This document shows positions 1-8,355 of a DNA stretch of 12,818 nucleotides, one piece after another. Source of the DNA: Ruminococcus sp. UBA3286. GTDB lineage: Bacteria; Bacillota; Clostridia; Oscillospirales; Ruminococcaceae. A program made the translations under genes and the position numbers. The stretch is taken from NCBI GenBank assembly GCA_002362135.1, contig DETO01000095.1:1-12818 (forward strand). The letters run 5' to 3'. The notes under the pieces were generated by a model. The model was not told the DNA's origin and ran no database searches. It saw only the letters and a list, made by a program, of their open reading frames with translations. Within the stretch, counting starts at the first letter, position 1. Each line of letters opens with the position of its first letter.

Positions 1-158
1 TAGACCTCCTCGGAAACTACCGCACACCGCTTGTCAAAATCTTTTAGCGATATGCGTCGTCTTCCTCCTAACAGGGCGTCAGCCCTCTGTCGTCGTCATC
101 CTAGCCTATCGCTAAAAGCTTTCACCATTCGGCGCACGCTAATTTCCGAGTAGGTCTA
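1..158. repeat. Large imperfect inverted repeat (MITE-like element or structured leader)
   Basis: Positions 1-52 and 107-158 are reverse complements at about 40 of 52 positions with no gaps, centred at 79.5. The innermost 12 bases (41-52 with 107-118) match perfectly. The first 16 bases match the last 16 except at one position. A small hairpin, AGGGC (73-77) with GCCCT (82-86), shares the same centre. Of the 12 arm mismatches, six (17, 23, 24, 26, 35, 36) are C-A or A-C on the plus strand and so would be G-U pairs in a minus-strand RNA. The minus strand carries AGGAGG at 10-5, which could be a ribosome binding site for a gene left of the window. The left end may extend beyond the window, so target duplications cannot be judged. 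It is either a small mobile palindromic element or a structured leader. Confidence 0.7.
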
Positions 159-180
159 ATATGCAGGTTTTGGAGCGTTT

Positions 181-2916
181 ATGAGTATTTTTGATTTTTC
201 TGTTCAGCCTCCCGCGCTTAGCCACGACTGGAAGATATTTCAGCAATTTATAGGAAATATCGGCGCGTTCACCTACATTGCAAAAGATAAATCCGCTTAT
301 CTTGATTCCGTAGCTTGCCGTATGCTCGACTGCAACAGTACTAAGCTTAACGAGTTTGAATTTTTTAATCTTATGGAAAAGATTTCCAAATCTCCGGTTG
401 AAGGTCAGAAGCATATTTATCGCTTTACCAACAACAACGTTACAAAATACGTAAAAATGAATATATACGAAAGCAGCGACGAATGGCTGGGATTTGTACA
501 GGATTTTACACGTCAGATCTCGGAAATGCAGGAAAGAAACTATGTTGAATACGATCCTGTTACCCGTCTGCCTTCATATCCTTTTTTCTCTCAAAAAGTA
601 AAAAATCTGATGCCCAATGTGCAGAATTGCTGCCTTGCCACTTTATATATAAACGGTATCGAAAAGCTGGGTTCATTTCTCACAATAGACAGCACCAACT
701 GCTGTCTTGCATCGGTCGCGGAAGTTATAAAAGGCTTTGCAAGCGAAAAAGTCCTCGTCGGTAGCAAGGCGAATTATGAATTCTTCGTCTGCTTCATTGA
801 CTGCGATAGAATGTTTATATACAATATTCTCAACAACATGGACGAAGCGGTGCAAAATTGCATTCTTACAGATGATTACGGCGAAATAATTGATATATCC
901 GATAAAAGTAAGCTCAGCCTTTCTATCGGCTGTTCGTCTTATCCAAATGAAGCAACCGATTTCAATATGCTGGTGAATTATTCCGAATTCGCGCTTTATG
1001 AAGCCCGTACCGACCGTCGCCATGTTATAAACTGGTTTTCAGAAGAAAATTACATACGCGAAAAAGACGCATACAAAAACGCGCAGATATTCAACAGAAT
1101 GATCACGGAAAATCTTGTGACGTACTATGTTCAGCCTATCGTTGAAACAACAAACGGCAATATCGTCGCTTATGAAGCGCTTATGCGCGGAGTCGGCGAT
1201 GTTAAAATGGAACCGAAACAGATCCTTTCGATCGCTTCAAGTCAGAATAATCTGTACGCTGTAGAAAAGCTGACGTTCTTCAATACTATGAAGCTTCTCA
1301 GCGAAAATCAGCACGTTTTTGAAAATAAAAAGCTGTTTATCAATTCAATGTCCGATTTTCTGCTGAACGAGGAAGATTTCAACGAACTTTACCTGACCTA
1401 CGGAGAACTGCTTGAGAAAACCGTTATTGAAATAGTTGAGGACGGCGAATCAACTGCGGATTCAATCGAAACCCTTAAAAAGCGTCTCAACTTCACTCAC
1501 GCTCAGCTTGCTATCGACGATTACGGCACGGGCTACTCAAACAGCGCGAATCTGCTGAAATATCGTCCCGATTATGTAAAAATCGATCACTCTCTTATCT
1601 CGGATATCCACAACGATCTGAAAAAACAGCAGCTTGTTACGCAGATAATAGAATTTTGCCGCGATAATCAGCTTCAATCTGTTGCGGAGGGCGTTGAAAC
1701 TTCTCAGGAAATGAAAACCGTTATCCGCCTTGGCGTTGATCTGATACAAGGTTATTATACTTCAAAACCAAAGCCTCTTTTCCTTGACAGTATTTCCAAA
1801 GACATAAAAGACGAGATAGTAAAAACAAATCTCGAAATACGTCCGAACGGCGCGCGAAAAGTTTACACGGCGCAGAACGACGCGGAACTTGACATTGTTA
1901 AACTTGCTCTGGAAAAGTATACCGATATACATATTTATCAAAGCAAACTCACGATAATCGGCGATCCCGATAAAACTGTCAAGATGAACATTGCCGTTAT
2001 GGATAATCACAGCTGCGAACTTACCCTCAAAAACGTCAATATTGTAAGCGGAAACAGCAAACCTACTATTACTGTCGGCGAATATGCACGTCTGGTGCTG
2101 AACGTTTCCAAAACCAATAAGCTTGGCTATGCGGGTATCTATGTGCCTATGGGTTCGCAATTTGAACTGCACGGCAAGGGAAGTCTCACTATCGACTGCT
2201 ATGCTTCGGACGGAATAGGCATAGGCAACGATTACGATCACGGCTACGGAGATATTACTGTCGATATGCAGGGTTCTCTAGAAGTTGTCTGCAACAGCGT
2301 TGAGACTGTCTGCATCGGCGGCGGTTATAATGACGACGATTCAGAGATCAAGCTGCTCTCAGGCGATCTCAGGATAAGTATGTACAGTCACAACGGTCTT
2401 GCGATCGGAAGTTTCAACGGCGACGCAAATATCGAGATCGGCGACAACTGCCATATTGATATGGCGATCTCCGGAATCAAAATTACAGGCATAGGAAGCT
2501 GCCGCGGAATTGCAACTATTGCAAGTTCCGCAGATATTAATATGTCATGTACGGGCGCTCAGGCAGTCGGAATCGGAATTCTTGACGAGGGCGAAGGAAG
2601 CGTTCTCATAAGAAACGGCAGCGTTAATATCAAAATGCGTTCCGCAAAACAATCGTGCATCGGAACTATCAACGGCAGCGTAAATACAAAGATAATGAAC
2701 GCCGACGTAACTATTGATTCAGAGGGTGATTTTGCGGCCGGTATCGGCGATACTCAGGGCAGCGGAAACGTTTTCATTATGGATTCAAACATAAATATCA
2801 ATATGCTCTGCGCAAATCCCAACGATATCGTTTCCGGAAGCGGCGAAGTGCATATCCAGAATTCTACAGTAAATTCGCTGGTTAATAATAAGCGAATACA
2901 GCATAATATAATATAA
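181..2916 (+). CDS. EAL-domain c-di-GMP phosphodiesterase with degenerate GGDEF and C-terminal beta-helix-like repeats
   Basis: A 911-residue protein likely to hydrolyse cyclic di-GMP in the cytoplasm. Residues about 10-113 look PAS-like. A GGDEF domain (about 120-285, entered by DPVTRLP) is degenerate: ANYEF (197-201) replaces GGDEF, so no cyclase activity is expected. The EAL domain (about 305-545) looks catalytically complete: E332 in YEALMRG, N388, E420, D446-D447 in IDDYGTGYS, K467 in VKID, E503 in AEGVET, Q523 in QGYY. From about 600 to 905 follows a repetitive region in which Ile-Gly recurs at 681, 712, 742, 771, 798, 827 and 855, every 27-31 residues. It resembles the AGIGGG-type beta-helix repeats of clostridial surface proteins, yet there is no signal peptide or membrane segment. 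A GGAG at 172-175 lies 5 bases before the ATG. ychF follows after 18 bases, so co-transcription is possible. I see no convincing promoter upstream. The EAL call is firm; the role of the repeats is unknown. Confidence 0.92.
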   Translation: MSIFDFSVQPPALSHDWKIFQQFIGNIGAFTYIAKDKSAYLDSVACRMLDCNSTKLNEFEFFNLMEKISKSPVEGQKHIYRFTNNNVTKYVKMNIYESSDEWLGFVQDFTRQISEMQERNYVEYDPVTRLPSYPFFSQKVKNLMPNVQNCCLATLYINGIEKLGSFLTIDSTNCCLASVAEVIKGFASEKVLVGSKANYEFFVCFIDCDRMFIYNILNNMDEAVQNCILTDDYGEIIDISDKSKLSLSIGCSSYPNEATDFNMLVNYSEFALYEARTDRRHVINWFSEENYIREKDAYKNAQIFNRMITENLVTYYVQPIVETTNGNIVAYEALMRGVGDVKMEPKQILSIASSQNNLYAVEKLTFFNTMKLLSENQHVFENKKLFINSMSDFLLNEEDFNELYLTYGELLEKTVIEIVEDGESTADSIETLKKRLNFTHAQLAIDDYGTGYSNSANLLKYRPDYVKIDHSLISDIHNDLKKQQLVTQIIEFCRDNQLQSVAEGVETSQEMKTVIRLGVDLIQGYYTSKPKPLFLDSISKDIKDEIVKTNLEIRPNGARKVYTAQNDAELDIVKLALEKYTDIHIYQSKLTIIGDPDKTVKMNIAVMDNHSCELTLKNVNIVSGNSKPTITVGEYARLVLNVSKTNKLGYAGIYVPMGSQFELHGKGSLTIDCYASDGIGIGNDYDHGYGDITVDMQGSLEVVCNSVETVCIGGGYNDDDSEIKLLSGDLRISMYSHNGLAIGSFNGDANIEIGDNCHIDMAISGIKITGIGSCRGIATIASSADINMSCTGAQAVGIGILDEGEGSVLIRNGSVNIKMRSAKQSCIGTINGSVNTKIMNADVTIDSEGDFAAGIGDTQGSGNVFIMDSNININMLCANPNDIVSGSGEVHIQNSTVNSLVNNKRIQHNII

Positions 2917-2934
2917 TAAAGGAAGGTTATTTTA

Positions 2935-4029
2935 ATGAAGCTTGGCATGGTTGGACTGCCGAATGTTGGCAAAAGTACACTTTTTAACGCTCTTACAAAC
3001 GCAGGTGCGGAATCTGCGAATTATCCGTTCTGCACAATTGAAAAAAATATCGGCATTGTTTCCGTTCCCGATGAAAGACTGGATAAGCTTGCCGAAATGT
3101 ACGATCCTGATAAATTCACCCCTGCAACTCTGGAATTTGTGGATATAGCGGGTCTCGTTAAGGGCGCGTCAAAGGGCGAAGGTCTTGGCAATAAATTTCT
3201 TGCGGATATACGCGAAGTTGACGCTATCGTTCACGTTGTACGCTGCTTTGAAGATCCTAATATCGTTCATGTTGACGGAAGTATCAATCCTCTACGCGAT
3301 ATTGAAACTATAAATCTGGAGCTTATCTTCTCCGATATTGAAATGGTTGACAGAAGAATCGACCGCGCTAAAAAGGCTGCAAAGGGCGATAAGAAATATC
3401 TTGCTGAAATCGAATTTCTTGAACGTCTCAAAGAGCATCTTGAATCGGGAAAATCCGCAAGAGGATTCGACTTTACAGACGATGAAAGGGAGCTTATCAA
3501 GTCAACTCCCCTGCTTTCCGCAAAACCGGTAATTTATGCCGCAAATCTTAGCGAAGCCGATTTTGCAGGCGACATTGAGAAGAATGAAAATTACTGCAAG
3601 GTTCGCGAACTTGCCCGCGAAGAAAATTCAGCCGTTCTGCCGATATGCGCTCAGACGGAAGCGGAGATCGCTGAAATGGACGACGAGGATAAGGCTATGT
3701 TTCTGGCTGAACTCGGTCTCGAAGTTTCGGGACTCAACCGCATAATCAAGGAAGGCTACGCGCTGTTGGGTCTTATTTCATTCCTCACCGCAGGAAAACC
3801 CGAAGTCCGCGCATGGACTATCAAAAAAGGTACGAAAGCTCCGCAGGCTGCCGGAAAAATACATACCGATTTTGAAAAGGGCTTTATCCGCGCAGAAGTT
3901 GTTGCTTTCGACGATCTGATCGAATGCGGAAATATGGCTGCCGCAAAGGAAAAAGGTCTTGTTCGTCTCGAGGGCAAAGACTATGTCATGAACGACGGAG
4001 ATATTGTGCTGTTCAGATTTAACGTTTAA
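2935..4029 (+). CDS. ychF: YchF/Obg-family nucleotide-binding protein
   Basis: A 364-residue protein, the usual length for YchF, the universally conserved TRAFAC-class NTPase related to OLA1. It prefers ATP over GTP in studied members and associates with ribosomes and stress responses. The P-loop GLPNVGKST is at 7-15, and the G3 segment DIAGLVKGAS starts at 70, followed by KGEGLGNKFL. The usual NKxD specificity motif is replaced by NLSEAD (204-209), as in YchF proteins. A TGS domain occupies about 281-364, ending GDIVLFRFNV. The SD GGAAGG (2921-2926) is 8 bases before the ATG. It sits 18 bases after the EAL gene and 41 bases before nfeD, with no terminator in either gap, so it may be read as part of a longer unit. 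Confidence 0.97.
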   Translation: MKLGMVGLPNVGKSTLFNALTNAGAESANYPFCTIEKNIGIVSVPDERLDKLAEMYDPDKFTPATLEFVDIAGLVKGASKGEGLGNKFLADIREVDAIVHVVRCFEDPNIVHVDGSINPLRDIETINLELIFSDIEMVDRRIDRAKKAAKGDKKYLAEIEFLERLKEHLESGKSARGFDFTDDERELIKSTPLLSAKPVIYAANLSEADFAGDIEKNENYCKVRELAREENSAVLPICAQTEAEIAEMDDEDKAMFLAELGLEVSGLNRIIKEGYALLGLISFLTAGKPEVRAWTIKKGTKAPQAAGKIHTDFEKGFIRAEVVAFDDLIECGNMAAAKEKGLVRLEGKDYVMNDGDIVLFRFNV

Positions 4030-4070
4030 ACATTCATACTGTAAACACAAGTTATGAAAGGAGTTTCATC

Positions 4071-4502
4071 ATGAGCGTAATATTTTGGGCAATTCTTGTG
4101 ATCGCATTCGTAATTCTCGAGATCGTCACCGTTCAGCTTGTTTCCATATGGCTTGCGGCAGGCTCTTTCGTAACCATGATCTGCACATTTCTCTTCGATC
4201 TGAAGCCGTTCGGTCAGATGACGGTATTCATACTTTCTTCAGCCGCTTTGCTGCTTATAACCTTTCCGCTCATCCGCAGCAGACGCAAAAAGGCCCATAT
4301 CGCAACCAATGCCGATTTGGACATCGGCAAAACGGCAGCGGTTATCGAAAAAATCGATCCGACGATCAATACAGGACGTGTGACGCTGAACGGCGTTGAC
4401 TGGTGCGCTGTTTCTGAAAACGGCGAAGCGATTCCCAAAGATGCCATAGTCACTATAGTTGAAATTTCAGGCGCGAAACTTATAGTCAGGAGGTCATTAT
4501 GA
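4071..4502 (+). CDS. NfeD-like membrane protein
   Basis: A 143-residue protein of the short NfeD family. Three hydrophobic segments (about 4-20, 23-42 and 49-68) are followed by a basic turn (RSRRKK, 69-74) and a soluble OB-fold-like domain (about 84-142), with GRVTLNGVDWCAVS starting at 102 and a hydrophobic strand near the end. It lacks the ClpP-like serine protease domain of long NfeD proteins. NfeD proteins are commonly encoded next to SPFH/stomatin proteins and are thought to work with them in membrane organisation. Here the next gene is exactly that, with a 4-base overlap (4499-4502). The SD AAAGGAG (4057-4063) is 7 bases before the ATG. Confidence 0.9.
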   Translation: MSVIFWAILVIAFVILEIVTVQLVSIWLAAGSFVTMICTFLFDLKPFGQMTVFILSSAALLLITFPLIRSRRKKAHIATNADLDIGKTAAVIEKIDPTINTGRVTLNGVDWCAVSENGEAIPKDAIVTIVEISGAKLIVRRSL

Positions 4503-5476
4503 TCAATCTTTTACCCCTCGTTATTTTAGCAGTTGTAATTTTTCTGTTCATCTTTTTCATCAGCTGTATCCGCATCGTTCCGCAGGCTCATGTTTACGTA
4601 ATCGAACACCTTGGCGCTTTCAAATGCGAATGGCAGACGGGAATCCATATTCTCATTCCGTTTATCGAAAGAGTTGCCGGTAAAGTTTCTCTCAAGGAAA
4701 AAGTTGTGGATTTCAAGCCGCAGCCCGTTATCACAAAGGATAACGTTACAATGCAGATAGATACAGTCGTTTTCTATCAGATAACAAATGCGAAACAGTA
4801 TATCTACGGAGTTGAACGTCCTCTTTCGGCAATTGAAAATCTTTCTGCCACCACTCTCCGTAACATTATCGGAGAACTTGAACTTGATTCAACGCTCACT
4901 TCCCGCGATGTTATCAATACAAAGATCACGGCAATACTCGATCAAGCTACCGATCGCTGGGGAATCAAGGTCAACCGTGTTGAGCTGAAAAATATTCTTC
5001 CTCCCCGTGAAATTCAGGACGCCATGGAAAAGCAAATGAAGGCTGAACGTGAACGCCGTGAAAAGATTCTTCAGGCTGAGGGCGATAAGAAATCGCAAAT
5101 ACTCGTTGCCGAAGGTGAAAAGGAATCGCAGATCTTGCGCGCAGAGGCTAAAAAGGAAGCGCAGATACTTGAAGCCGAAGCTGAAAAACAGGCTATGATA
5201 CTTCGTGCGGACGCTGTAAGAGAGCAAAAGATCCTCGAAGCAAAGGGTGAAGCTCTCGCCATTGAAATGGTTCAGCAGGCATATGCCGAAAGTCTTGTAA
5301 AACTTTCGCAGGCAAATCCCACCAATGAAGTAATTCAGCTTAAATCCCTTGAAGCCTTTGCGAAGGCTGCCGACGGAAAATCGACTAAGATCATAATTCC
5401 CAGCGAAATACAGGGATTAGCAGGTCTTGCTGCAGGTTTAATGAGCGTTTCCGATAAAGAACTCCCGAAATCATAA
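4499..5476 (+). CDS. SPFH/band-7 (stomatin-like, QmcA-type) membrane protein
   Basis: A 325-residue protein with one N-terminal membrane segment (about 4-24), then an SPFH/band-7 domain (about 25-180) with the typical IVPQAHVYVIEHLGAF start and the ILPPREIQDAMEKQM end. A long charged coiled coil follows, containing six consecutive 11-residue units that start with Ile-Leu (I190-I255, bases 5066-5263; for example ILQAEGDKKSQ). A small C-terminal tail (IIIPSEIQGLAGLAAGL) closes the protein. Members form large membrane-bound rings or microdomain scaffolds. The start codon overlaps the nfeD stop as ATGA, and its SD AGGAGGT (4488-4494) lies within nfeD, so translation is probably coupled. A terminator follows 10 bases after the stop. 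Confidence 0.94.
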   Translation: MINLLPLVILAVVIFLFIFFISCIRIVPQAHVYVIEHLGAFKCEWQTGIHILIPFIERVAGKVSLKEKVVDFKPQPVITKDNVTMQIDTVVFYQITNAKQYIYGVERPLSAIENLSATTLRNIIGELELDSTLTSRDVINTKITAILDQATDRWGIKVNRVELKNILPPREIQDAMEKQMKAERERREKILQAEGDKKSQILVAEGEKESQILRAEAKKEAQILEAEAEKQAMILRADAVREQKILEAKGEALAIEMVQQAYAESLVKLSQANPTNEVIQLKSLEAFAKAADGKSTKIIIPSEIQGLAGLAAGLMSVSDKELPKS

Positions 5477-5486
5477 TTTTCAAAAG

Positions 5487-5515
5487 CAGCACCGCACGAA
5501 ATCCGTGCGGTGCTG
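5487..5515. terminator. Bidirectional intrinsic terminator between converging genes
   Basis: CAGCACCGCAC (5487-5497) and GTGCGGTGCTG (5505-5515) form a perfect 11-bp GC-rich stem with a 7-base loop. On the plus strand it is followed by TTTATTTCT, ending the SPFH unit. On the minus strand it is followed by CTTTTGAAAA and starts 1 base after the stop of the GH105 gene, so it can end both converging operons. Confidence 0.88.
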
Positions 5516-5516
5516 T

Positions 5517-6641
5517 TTATTTCTCATACAATTCGGCTGCTGCCATAAGATAGGGCGCGATGCCCTTCGCTTCGTTTTCCACTATCCGTTCGCTGAGGTA
5601 ATATTCCACCGAGCCGTCACGCCCATTCGCTCCGCCAAGTCCGCCCATAAGACAAATATTCTTCAAAACGGGTATTCCACCGCTGCGAACTATATACCGC
5701 TCCGTTACCGTATTCAGAGCAGCCAGTCCGCTGTCAGCCGATTTCTTTTCAGCCGCTCCCAGACGATAGCCTTTTATCGCTCCGTAGGCATATAGCAGAG
5801 TTCCGCTTGTTTCGGGATAATTACCCGAAATATCGGGTGCAGCAGGCAATTGCATAAGCATATGTTCTTCAGTCATGCAGGTTTCCAATGCCTCCAGAAG
5901 TTCCGAAAGCATATCCCTGCAAAAGCTGTCCTCGGTTATTTCGTAAAGATCGGCAAGACCGGCGCAAAGCCAGCCGTTTGAACGCAGCCAGAAATTCTGC
6001 GAAAGCCCCGTCGTTTTATCCGCCCAATTCATATCTCGCGTTTCATTATAGCCGTGATAGTAAAGTCCGCTTTTGCTGTCGCGCATTATTTTTTTTATGG
6101 ATTTCAGCTGTCCAACGGCGTCGCTGATCAAATCGCTCCTGTTGTTTATCTTCCCGTATTCAGCCAGAAACGGCAGCGCCATATATACGCCGTCCAACCA
6201 CATCTGACGCGGATATATCGCCTTATGCCAGTAGCAGCCGCATTCCAGACGAGGCTGTTTCGCAAGCTGCTCGGAATAGAGCTTTTCATATGCGAGCCTG
6301 TAACGTTCATCGCCGACGATGTTGTAAAGCTTTATAAGATTAACGCCGCCGCAGATATTGTCAAGATTATAATCAGCCGCCAGCATTGTCGGAATATCGC
6401 CGTTTTCATTTACATAGCTGTTTACGAATCTCACGGCATAATCTATCAGCCGCGTATCGTCCGTTTTTTCCGAATACGTCAGCAGCGCCCTTATCATGCA
6501 GCTGTCCATATAATTCCACTTCGGCTGCTTCCGGAAAATATAATTTTCTCTGTTCCATTTCGGATTCAGCGGCTCGGAGGTCAGCACGAGCCTTTCGATA
6601 TATTCACGAGCCGTCTGCTCGATCAAGGTTGTGTTTGTCAT
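5517..6641 (-). CDS. GH105 unsaturated rhamnogalacturonyl hydrolase (YesR/YteR-like)
   Basis: A 374-residue glycoside hydrolase of the GH88/GH105 (alpha/alpha)6-barrel type. It should remove the 4,5-unsaturated galacturonic acid from oligosaccharides made by rhamnogalacturonan or pectate lyases. It has no signal peptide, so it acts in the cytoplasm on imported sugars. Motifs are KWNYMDSCM (41-49), YNLDNI (91-96, D94), WHKAIYP (138-144), MWLDG (147-151, D150), YYHGY (194-198, H196) and NFWLRSNGW (216-224). As I recall them, the YteR active-site residues D88, D143, H189, R213 and W217 correspond to D94, D150, H196, R220 and W224 at an almost constant offset, so it looks active. The start overlaps the upstream permease stop by 4 bases, with AGGAGG at 6656-6651 on the minus strand, 9 bases before. 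It is the last gene of the sugar operon. Confidence 0.92.
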   Translation of the reverse strand: MTNTTLIEQTAREYIERLVLTSEPLNPKWNRENYIFRKQPKWNYMDSCMIRALLTYSEKTDDTRLIDYAVRFVNSYVNENGDIPTMLAADYNLDNICGGVNLIKLYNIVGDERYRLAYEKLYSEQLAKQPRLECGCYWHKAIYPRQMWLDGVYMALPFLAEYGKINNRSDLISDAVGQLKSIKKIMRDSKSGLYYHGYNETRDMNWADKTTGLSQNFWLRSNGWLCAGLADLYEITEDSFCRDMLSELLEALETCMTEEHMLMQLPAAPDISGNYPETSGTLLYAYGAIKGYRLGAAEKKSADSGLAALNTVTERYIVRSGGIPVLKNICLMGGLGGANGRDGSVEYYLSERIVENEAKGIAPYLMAAAELYEK

Positions 6642-7465
6642 CCCGACAAGCCTCCTGCGGTTATACCGCTTATAAATTTTTTCTGTGCAGCCGCAAATAT
6701 CGCAACAGACGGTATAAGACCGATAACAGAAACCGCGATTATCCTGTTCTGCTCATATCCGTTGCCCGTACTGTCGGCGGAAAGCCTTAATATCAGTGAA
6801 AGAGGATACTTTTCTACTGAACTTATCATGATAAGCGGATTCAGAAAATCGTTCATCGTCCATAAAAACGTGAATACCGAAATTGATACTATTACAGGTC
6901 GGATACACGGTACAAGTATGTATATCAAAAGCTGTATGCAGTTGCAGCCGTCAATTCGCGCCGCTTCGTCGAATTCTTTTGGGATTCCCTTGAAAAACTG
7001 GATAAGCATAAATACGAAAGTTCCCTCAGCCGCAAACAGCGCAGGCAGAGTTAGCGGAATGTACGTATCGAGAATTCCAAGCCTGCTCCACATAAGATAA
7101 GACGGCATTACCGTAACGATAGCAGGCATGAACATTGTCCCCATGAAAAGCGCGTAAAACAGCCTTTTGAATGGGAAATCAAACCGCGCGAACCCATATG
7201 CCACAAGCGTAGAGGAGATCACCGCGAAAACAGTTTTTGGAATTATGATCTTAAATGTGTTCAGGAAATAATGCCCCATACTGCGTCCCGTAACAGTCTG
7301 CCAAGCCTTGACATAGACCGAAAGATCAATACTTTTCGGTATGAACCACGGCGACGAAAATATCTCCTCGTTGGATTTGAAACTCGCCCCGATCAACCAT
7401 AACAACGGATATATCATCACCAGAGCCGCCGCCGTCATGAAAAAATAAATCAGGAATTTTTTCAT
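6638..7465 (-). CDS. Carbohydrate ABC transporter permease, MalG-type (CUT1)
   Basis: A 275-residue inner-membrane permease with about six hydrophobic segments. The cytoplasmic EAA loop, which docks the ATPase, starts at EAARIDG (167-173) and ends ILVP (183-186). The C-terminus QKKFISGITAGGLSG is typical of the MalG/LacG/YesQ group. It pairs with the upstream MalF-type permease to make the channel for an oligosaccharide, here probably rhamnogalacturonan-derived because GH105 follows. The start overlaps the preceding stop (7462-7465), with an AGGAGG at 7478-7473 on the minus strand. The stop overlaps the GH105 start in the same way. Confidence 0.95.
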   Translation of the reverse strand: MKKFLIYFFMTAAALVMIYPLLWLIGASFKSNEEIFSSPWFIPKSIDLSVYVKAWQTVTGRSMGHYFLNTFKIIIPKTVFAVISSTLVAYGFARFDFPFKRLFYALFMGTMFMPAIVTVMPSYLMWSRLGILDTYIPLTLPALFAAEGTFVFMLIQFFKGIPKEFDEAARIDGCNCIQLLIYILVPCIRPVIVSISVFTFLWTMNDFLNPLIMISSVEKYPLSLILRLSADSTGNGYEQNRIIAVSVIGLIPSVAIFAAAQKKFISGITAGGLSG

Positions 7466-8355
7466 ACGCGCTCCTCCTTATGCCGTCCGGTCAGCGCAAA
7501 CAGAAGTATCACCGCCGCCGTAATAAGCATGAAAAGCGTCCACGAGACCGCGTTCGCATAGCCTGCGTTATGATATCTGAACATCTCGTCATATATCAGC
7601 ATTCCCACGGTATATGTACTTTTCATCGGCCCTCCGCCGGTTATCATATAGGGCGCGTTGAATTCCTGCATAGCCGATATCAGCTGCAAAATAAGATTCA
7701 GAAAGATCACATTTTTCAACAGCGGAACAGTTATAACGAAAAAACTCCGTATTTTTCCGCAGCCGTCAACATTTGCAGCTTCATAATATTCACGGGGAAT
7801 ATCGCGCAGGGCATTCAGAAAAATTATCATCGCCGAGCCGAATTCCCATAAGCGAAGCAAAATTATTATAGCCATAGCTCCATTTGAATTTCCATACCAG
7901 CCTATAGGTTCAACGCCTGCAAGCCCGAAAAGCTGATTCACCAGACCGTCCGACGTAAAAAGAAACTGCCACATAATTACGATCGCTAAATTCGAGCCAA
8001 GTATTGAGGGAATGTAAAAAATCGTGCGGTAAACGCCCATAAATTTTAATTTCATATTCAGTAAAAGCGCAGCTGCCAACGAAACTGTCAGTTTTAAAGG
8101 AACAAGAATGACCGTATATTTTATCGTTACCCACGCGGCGTTTCGGAATTCGCGGCTTTTCAGCATCGACGCGTAATTATCAAGACCGGAAAAAACAGGT
8201 TCGCGAATGCTATCGTAATCTGTCATGCCAAGTATGAACGACGATATGAAAGGATAAAGGGTAAATAGCAGAAATCCCAGTATGAATGGGATTATCAGCA
8301 TCAGCCCCGTATATTTCCCGACGCCTACGGGATTGTGATATATACGTTTTTTCAT
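7462..8355 (-). CDS. Carbohydrate ABC transporter permease, MalF-type (CUT1)
   Basis: A 297-residue permease with six or so membrane segments, beginning with a hydrophobic stretch at about 16-44. The EAA loop is YEAANVDGCG (191-200), with TVPLL at 209-213. ITGGGP (239-244) is the conserved segment before the last helices in this family. It is the partner of the MalG-type permease and equivalent in position to B. subtilis YesP. It is translated through an ATGA overlap with the binding-protein gene (8352-8355). A GGAGA at 8370-8366 on the minus strand, inside the binding-protein gene, can act as its SD. Confidence 0.95.
   Translation of the reverse strand: MKKRIYHNPVGVGKYTGLMLIIPFILGFLLFTLYPFISSFILGMTDYDSIREPVFSGLDNYASMLKSREFRNAAWVTIKYTVILVPLKLTVSLAAALLLNMKLKFMGVYRTIFYIPSILGSNLAIVIMWQFLFTSDGLVNQLFGLAGVEPIGWYGNSNGAMAIIILLRLWEFGSAMIIFLNALRDIPREYYEAANVDGCGKIRSFFVITVPLLKNVIFLNLILQLISAMQEFNAPYMITGGGPMKSTYTVGMLIYDEMFRYHNAGYANAVSWTLFMLITAAVILLFALTGRHKEERV

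Noticed and set aside
139..414. Minus-strand 91-codon frame at the left edge
   Set aside because: It is antisense to the start of the EAL gene and runs into the inverted repeat; no SD or family resemblance.
5066..5263. 33-base repeats as a CRISPR-like array
   Set aside because: They are in-frame coding repeats of a coiled coil without spacers or conserved DNA repeat units.
6054..7100. 348-codon plus-strand open frame
   Set aside because: It lies antisense to the GH105 and MalG-type genes, which have clear family motifs, coupled starts and SDs. Its own sequence has no recognisable motif or SD.
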